Origin: Actinomycetospora lemnae
GTDB lineage: Bacteria > Actinomycetota > Actinomycetes > Mycobacteriales > Pseudonocardiaceae
Reading direction: 5' to 3'
Assembly: GCF_028737315.1 (NCBI RefSeq)
Contig: NZ_JAQZAO010000001.1
Location: forward strand, 372,001 to 436,000
Length of the DNA stretch: 64,000 nt
Shown: one piece after another, positions 60,655-64,000 of the stretch
Numbering within the stretch: the first letter of the stretch is position 1
Layout of the letters: each line of letters begins with the position of its first letter
The notes under the pieces: generated by a model
The model's database searches: none
What the model saw: only the letters and a program-made list of their open reading frames with translations
What the model was told of the DNA's origin: nothing
Program-made: the position numbers and the translations under genes

Positions 60655-62604
60655 ATGAGCGGGTCGGCGTGGGGGCCGGGTGGGCGGGGCCGGGCGGGCT
60701 CGGGGCGTGCCGGCGTCCGCTCCTCCGACGTGCCCGAGAGCCCCTGGGCCGCGCTCGACCGCCGCTCGGGCCCGCGCCGCCTCCCGGTGCTACTGCTCGG
60801 TCTGGTCGGGGTCGCGGTGCTGGTCATCGGGGTCGCCGTGGGCGCGGGCACGCCGGTGGTGTCCCACGGCGGGCTGGTGTCGATCGCCGACGACGAGGGC
60901 TCCTCCGACGACGGCGACTCGGGGTCGAGGTCGAGGTCCGACGAGGAGCCGGGGTCGGGGTCGGGCGGCGACTCGGGCTCCTCCGGCGACTCGGAGTCCG
61001 GCGGCGACTCGGACTCCGGGTCGGGCTCCGGCGGCGACTCGGACTCCGGCGGCGACTCGGACTCCGGGTCGGGCTCGGGCTCGGGGTCCGGCGGCAGCGG
61101 GAGCGAGGACGGCGGCCAGGGCGACGAGGGTGGCCAGGGCGGCGAGGCCGGCGGCGAGCAGGGCGGCGGCGGTGCCGGCGGCGCGGGCGGTGAGGGCGGC
61201 GCGGGCGGCGCGGGCGGCGCGGGCGGCGCGGGCGGCGCGGGCGGCGAGGAGTTCCCCAACCGCGACCAGATCGGGCGGGCGTCGGCGAACGAGTACATCG
61301 CGATCCAGCAGGCCGACCGGGGGGTCCGCGGCGAGGGCGGCGTGTTCTCCGGCGGGAGCTACACCATCCGCTGCGCGATGAGCGCCCACCACAACTCGGA
61401 CAACTTCATCATCGCCCCCGGCGTGCGCAACGGCGCCCAGCACACCCACGACTACGCCGGCAACGAGGGCACCAACTTCGCCAGCGAGGACGAGACGCTC
61501 GAGGAGTCGACCACCACCTGCACCAACGGCGACCGCTCCCCCATCTTCTGGCCCGTCCTGCGCGACCTGCGCGGTCAGGGCCCCGACGTCGGCGTCGACG
61601 GCGGCAGCCTCGACGGCAACGTCGGGTCGTTCATCGAGCCGTCCGCGGTCGACATCACCTTCCACGGCCACGGCACGCGGCGCACCGAGCCGATGCCGCT
61701 GAACATCGCCCTGGTCACGGGCTCGGCGAAGGCCGGCACCACCGGCGGCGAGGGCAGCAACGCCAAGTTCACCTGTACGGGCTCGGGCGGGCGGATGACC
61801 GACCTCTACCCGATGTGCCCGCAGGGCTCGACCCTGCAGCGGGTCTACGACTTCCCGAGCTGCTGGAACGGCCAGGACCTCGACTCCGAGGACCACAGCA
61901 GCCACATCGTCTACCCGGACGAGGACGGCGAGTGCGCCCAGGACCTCATCCCGGTGCCCGCGCTGCGGATCACGGTGAACTACGACGACCCGCCGCCGGG
62001 GCGCCAGTTCGCCATCGACAGCTTCCCCGAGCAGCAGCACAACCCGATCACCGACCACGCGCTGCTCGAGTACCTCTCCTCCGAGCGCCGCGCCCAGGAG
62101 GGCGCCGACTGCATCAACGCCGCCCGCCGGTGCGTGCAGGGCCCCGAGCAGGACGCGGCCGGCGCCGGGTCGACCGACGCGGCCGACCGGGTGCCGCGCT
62201 CGCAGACCTTCGCCCACGCCCTCGCGACCCACGCGCGGCACGGGGCGCGCCCCGCGGCCCGGGTCGTGCCGCCGGGTCACGACACGCACGACACGCACGG
62301 CACCCACGGATCGGCCGGCACCCACGGCGCCCCGGCCACGCCCGGCCTCCCCGGCGACGCCGACCGCCTCGGCGGGCTCGCCCTCCCACGCGCCGGACAG
62401 CCCGGCCGCGACGCCGACGCGGCCGTCCGCGGACCGGCAGCGGACAGCGCCCCGGCCACGGTCGCCGACCTGCCGACGGCGGGCGCCCCGGGTACGGTGC
62501 TCGCTCCGCCGGCGACGCTCGGGCGCCTCCCCGGCGTCGCGCCGCTCCCGGGACTCGCCGCCCCGCTCGGGCCACCCGGGCCGGCGGCCGAGCACGGCAC
62601 CTGA
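60655..62604 (+). CDS. Membrane-anchored exported DUF1996 protein with low-complexity linker
   Basis: A 649-residue protein. One helix (about 43-65) anchors it, then 130 residues of Ser/Gly/Asp and Gly/Ala low complexity lead to a DUF1996 domain (about 220-475). The domain has RCAMSAHHNSDNFIIAPG, HTHDYAGNEG, LNIALVTGSAKAG and VYDFPSCWNGQDLDSEDHSSH, with several paired Cys suggesting disulfides. The end has a His-rich HDTHDTHGTHG stretch and a Pro-rich tail. DUF1996 is common in fungal secreted proteins and some actinobacteria; its role may be carbohydrate-linked but is not established. Confidence 0.82.
   Translation: MSGSAWGPGGRGRAGSGRAGVRSSDVPESPWAALDRRSGPRRLPVLLLGLVGVAVLVIGVAVGAGTPVVSHGGLVSIADDEGSSDDGDSGSRSRSDEEPGSGSGGDSGSSGDSESGGDSDSGSGSGGDSDSGGDSDSGSGSGSGSGGSGSEDGGQGDEGGQGGEAGGEQGGGGAGGAGGEGGAGGAGGAGGAGGAGGEEFPNRDQIGRASANEYIAIQQADRGVRGEGGVFSGGSYTIRCAMSAHHNSDNFIIAPGVRNGAQHTHDYAGNEGTNFASEDETLEESTTTCTNGDRSPIFWPVLRDLRGQGPDVGVDGGSLDGNVGSFIEPSAVDITFHGHGTRRTEPMPLNIALVTGSAKAGTTGGEGSNAKFTCTGSGGRMTDLYPMCPQGSTLQRVYDFPSCWNGQDLDSEDHSSHIVYPDEDGECAQDLIPVPALRITVNYDDPPPGRQFAIDSFPEQQHNPITDHALLEYLSSERRAQEGADCINAARRCVQGPEQDAAGAGSTDAADRVPRSQTFAHALATHARHGARPAARVVPPGHDTHDTHGTHGSAGTHGAPATPGLPGDADRLGGLALPRAGQPGRDADAAVRGPAADSAPATVADLPTAGAPGTVLAPPATLGRLPGVAPLPGLAAPLGPPGPAAEHGT
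60952..61247 (+). repeat. Low-complexity repeat DNA coding the DUF1996 linker
   Basis: GGCGGCGACTCGGACTCCGG-type units repeat from about 60952 to 61090, and a perfect 9-bp GGCGGCGCG repeat runs from about 61195 to 61245. Both encode the Ser/Asp/Gly and Gly/Ala linker and are likely to vary in copy number. Confidence 0.75.
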
Positions 62605-62650
62605 GCCGGCGCTCACGCCATCGCGGTGCCGGGCGCGAGTGCCGGTGATC

Positions 62651-62667
62651 GGGGCGTCGGGCGCCCC
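62651..62667. terminator. Possible weak hairpin between convergent genes
   Basis: GGGGCG (62651-62656) pairs with CGCCCC (62662-62667) between the DUF1996 stop (62604) and the DUF3099 stop (62681). The stem is only 6 bp and there is no T run, so it may be chance. Confidence 0.3.
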
Positions 62668-62680
62668 GCCGTCAGGCCAC

Positions 62681-63115
62681 CTAACCCTCGGTCCCGGTGC
62701 GCGGGGGCTCGTGGTCGGCGGAGTCCTGCCGCGGCTGGCGCGGGCGCTCGCTGTGCCCGACGTAGGGGCTGCGGCCCTCGAGCACCTCGGCGGCCTCGAT
62801 GATCCGCGCGTCGGGAACGGCGCCGAGCTGGGTGGACTCGCGCTTGTAGCGGTTGGGCTTCTCCGCCTTCTTGGCGGGACGGTCGTTCGCGATGAGCACC
62901 GCCACCCACGGCAGCGGCACCGACAGCACGATGAACGCGACCGCCACCCAGGGCCACTGGAAGGCGATGCCGAAGATCCCGGCCAGCACGAGGCACGGGA
63001 TGCGGCAGGCCATGATCAGCGAGTACCGCTTCTTCCGGGCCGCGAACTCCTCGTCGTACGAGACCGCGGCCTCGGTGATCAGGATGGGCCCGTCGTCGTC
63101 GTGACGTCGGTTCAC
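62681..63115 (-). CDS. DUF3099 membrane protein
   Basis: A 144-residue protein. PILITEAAVSYDEEFAARKK is the conserved start, and two helices (about 33-50 and 53-76) follow with basic residues after them. The C-terminal half is hydrophilic. It is an actinobacterial family with no assigned function. The GTG at 63115 is used; no other gene overlaps. Confidence 0.88.
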   Translation of the reverse strand: MNRRHDDDGPILITEAAVSYDEEFAARKKRYSLIMACRIPCLVLAGIFGIAFQWPWVAVAFIVLSVPLPWVAVLIANDRPAKKAEKPNRYKRESTQLGAVPDARIIEAAEVLEGRSPYVGHSERPRQPRQDSADHEPPRTGTEG

Positions 63116-63241
63116 GCTCGTCGCCTCCTCGGCACCTGCCGTCCCCCGCGGGTGCCCTCACACACCACCCTGAACCCTGGACGGGTTGGGCGCCACCGGA
63201 GCGCGGTCGGCGGCCCCGGGCGCGCGCCGGTCAGGACTCGA

Positions 63242-63832
63242 TCAGGAAGCCGACTCGGCCTTCGCCGCCTTCGCCGCCTTCTTCTGGGCCTGCTTGAAAT
63301 CGCGGACCTCGCCGAGCGTCACCGGATCGACGACGTCGGCGATCGAGCGGCGCGACCCCTCGTCGCCGTACGCCCCCGCGGCCTCGCGCCAGCCCTCGGG
63401 GCGCACCCCGCACTGCTTGCCCAGCAGCGCGGTGAAGATCTGCGCCTTCTGCTTGCCGAAGCCGGGCAGGGACTGCAGGTTCGCCAGCACCTCGCGCCCC
63501 GAGGCGGCGTCGACCCAGAGCCGCTCGGCCTCGCCGCCCCACTCCGCGACGAGCTGGCGGCACAGCGCCTGCACCCGCTCGGCCATCGAGCGCGGGTAGC
63601 GGTGCAGCGCGGGCGGGCCGGTGAAGGCGGCGACCAGCGCCTCGGTGTCGTACTCGGCGATGCCGGCGGCGGTCAGTGGGCCGCCGAGGCGCTCGGTGAG
63701 CAGCGCCGGCGACGCGAACGCCCGCTCCATCGGGAACTGCTGGTCGAGCAGCATCCCGATGAGCAGCGCGAGCGGGTTGGCGCTCAGGACCGCGTCGGCG
63801 TCGGCGTCCTGGGCGAGGGTCAGGTCGGGCAC
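63242..63832 (-). CDS. HhH-GPD-type base-excision DNA repair protein
   Basis: A 196-residue protein. ANPLALLIGMLLDQQFPMERA and LPGFGKQKAQIFTALLGKQ (the helix-hairpin-helix) match the small HhH-GPD glycosylase family of actinobacteria. The catalytic Asp of longer glycosylases is not evident, so it may be a binding or atypical glycosylase. The C-terminus is Lys/Ala-rich. The GTG at 63832 lies 4 nt after the stop of the GNAT gene upstream. Confidence 0.85.
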   Translation of the reverse strand: MPDLTLAQDADADAVLSANPLALLIGMLLDQQFPMERAFASPALLTERLGGPLTAAGIAEYDTEALVAAFTGPPALHRYPRSMAERVQALCRQLVAEWGGEAERLWVDAASGREVLANLQSLPGFGKQKAQIFTALLGKQCGVRPEGWREAAGAYGDEGSRRSIADVVDPVTLGEVRDFKQAQKKAAKAAKAESAS

Positions 63833-63836
63833 GGGG

Positions 63837-64000
63837 TCAGCCTCGCAGATCCTTCTCGAGCACGGCGAACACGAAGTCGTCGCCGCGGGGCTCGCCGACG
63901 CCCTCGGCGCCGTACGGGAACGGCCGGGTCTCGCCGGTGCGCACGTAGCCGCGGCGCTCGTACCAGGCGATGAGCTCGGTGCGCCGGTCGATGACGCACA
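63837..64000 (-). CDS. GNAT family acetyltransferase, C-terminal part (5' end outside window)
   Basis: The last 54 residues of a protein. ELIAWYERRGYVRTGETRPF is the typical end of the GNAT fold, and FVFAVLEKDL the final strand. It would acetylate an unknown substrate using acetyl-CoA. The gene begins beyond 64000. Coupling to the repair gene is possible (4-nt gap). Confidence 0.8.
   Translation of the reverse strand, partial: CVIDRRTELIAWYERRGYVRTGETRPFPYGAEGVGEPRGDDFVFAVLEKDLRG

Noticed and set aside
5000-63900. Long plus- or minus-strand frames opposite the main genes, with Arg/Gly/His-rich translations
   Set aside because: They arise from high GC3 codons on the opposite strand or shifted frame and carry no family motifs.

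Overview
This is a high-GC actinobacterial chromosome segment. GTG starts are common, many genes overlap by 4 bp, and DUF3000, DUF3039, DUF3093, DUF3099, DUF3159, DUF3710 and DUF4193 families all occur. The gene set, with an HemQ/HemG/HemE haem branch and a DivIVA-type coiled-coil protein, fits a member of the Pseudonocardiales (Actinomycetospora or Pseudonocardia type); that placement is inference. No tRNA, rRNA, CRISPR array, insertion sequence or prophage was found.

Positions 1-2389 hold the start of a sugar-nucleotide epimerase, a one-chain membrane cytochrome/molybdopterin oxidoreductase and a small membrane protein. Positions 2386-9445 (minus strand) are the most striking part: a six-gene operon read from an IclR-type regulator (9525-10328, divergent). 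It encodes a two-subunit PEP-synthase-like phosphotransferase (612 + 353 aa), a three-subunit biotin carboxylase (carrier, biotin carboxylase, carboxyltransferase) and a HAD phosphatase. This combination matches the hydroxyphenylethanone (Hpe) pathway described for acetovanillone and 4-hydroxyacetophenone catabolism in Rhodococcus rhodochrous GD02: phosphorylate (HpeHI), carboxylate (HpeCBA), dephosphorylate (HpeD).

Positions 10454-22492 are mixed accessory genes: a DivIVA-like protein, membrane proteins, an SDR enzyme, an exported double DJ-1/PfpI protein, a NarL-type two-component pair, a DUF1206 protein, a stand-alone LigD polymerase domain, an OhrR-type regulator, MsrB, a TylF-like methyltransferase, a PH-domain protein and a racemase-like fragment.

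Positions 20399-49939 keep the gene order known from Mycobacterium tuberculosis Rv2674-Rv2703: msrB, hemQ, hemG, hemE, DUF3000, HRDC ribonuclease, dxs, TRAM methyltransferase, APC permease, ceoB/ceoC, DUF3159, OB-fold, DUF3710, dut, DUF3093, DUF4193, cei, suhB, sigA. Insertions include a DUF2252 kinase-like gene, two response regulators, a histidine kinase, an M20 amidohydrolase and an amidohydrolase. The dUTPase carries an unusual C-terminal 12-residue tandem repeat.

Positions 50129-52415 form a formamide-use module (FmdB zinc ribbon, AmiS/UreI channel, formamidase) placed directly after the sigA terminator. Next come a small zinc ribbon, an orphan gas-vesicle GvpA-type protein, a CysQ-like phosphatase, a glutamine-synthetase-like ligase, a DUF7455 protein, an SF2 helicase and DUF3039. 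The window ends with a membrane protein, an exported DUF1996 protein with a long low-complexity linker, DUF3099, a HhH-GPD repair protein and the end of a GNAT acetyltransferase. Several genes have a TANNNT -10 box only 6-10 nt before the start codon, which points to frequent leaderless transcription.
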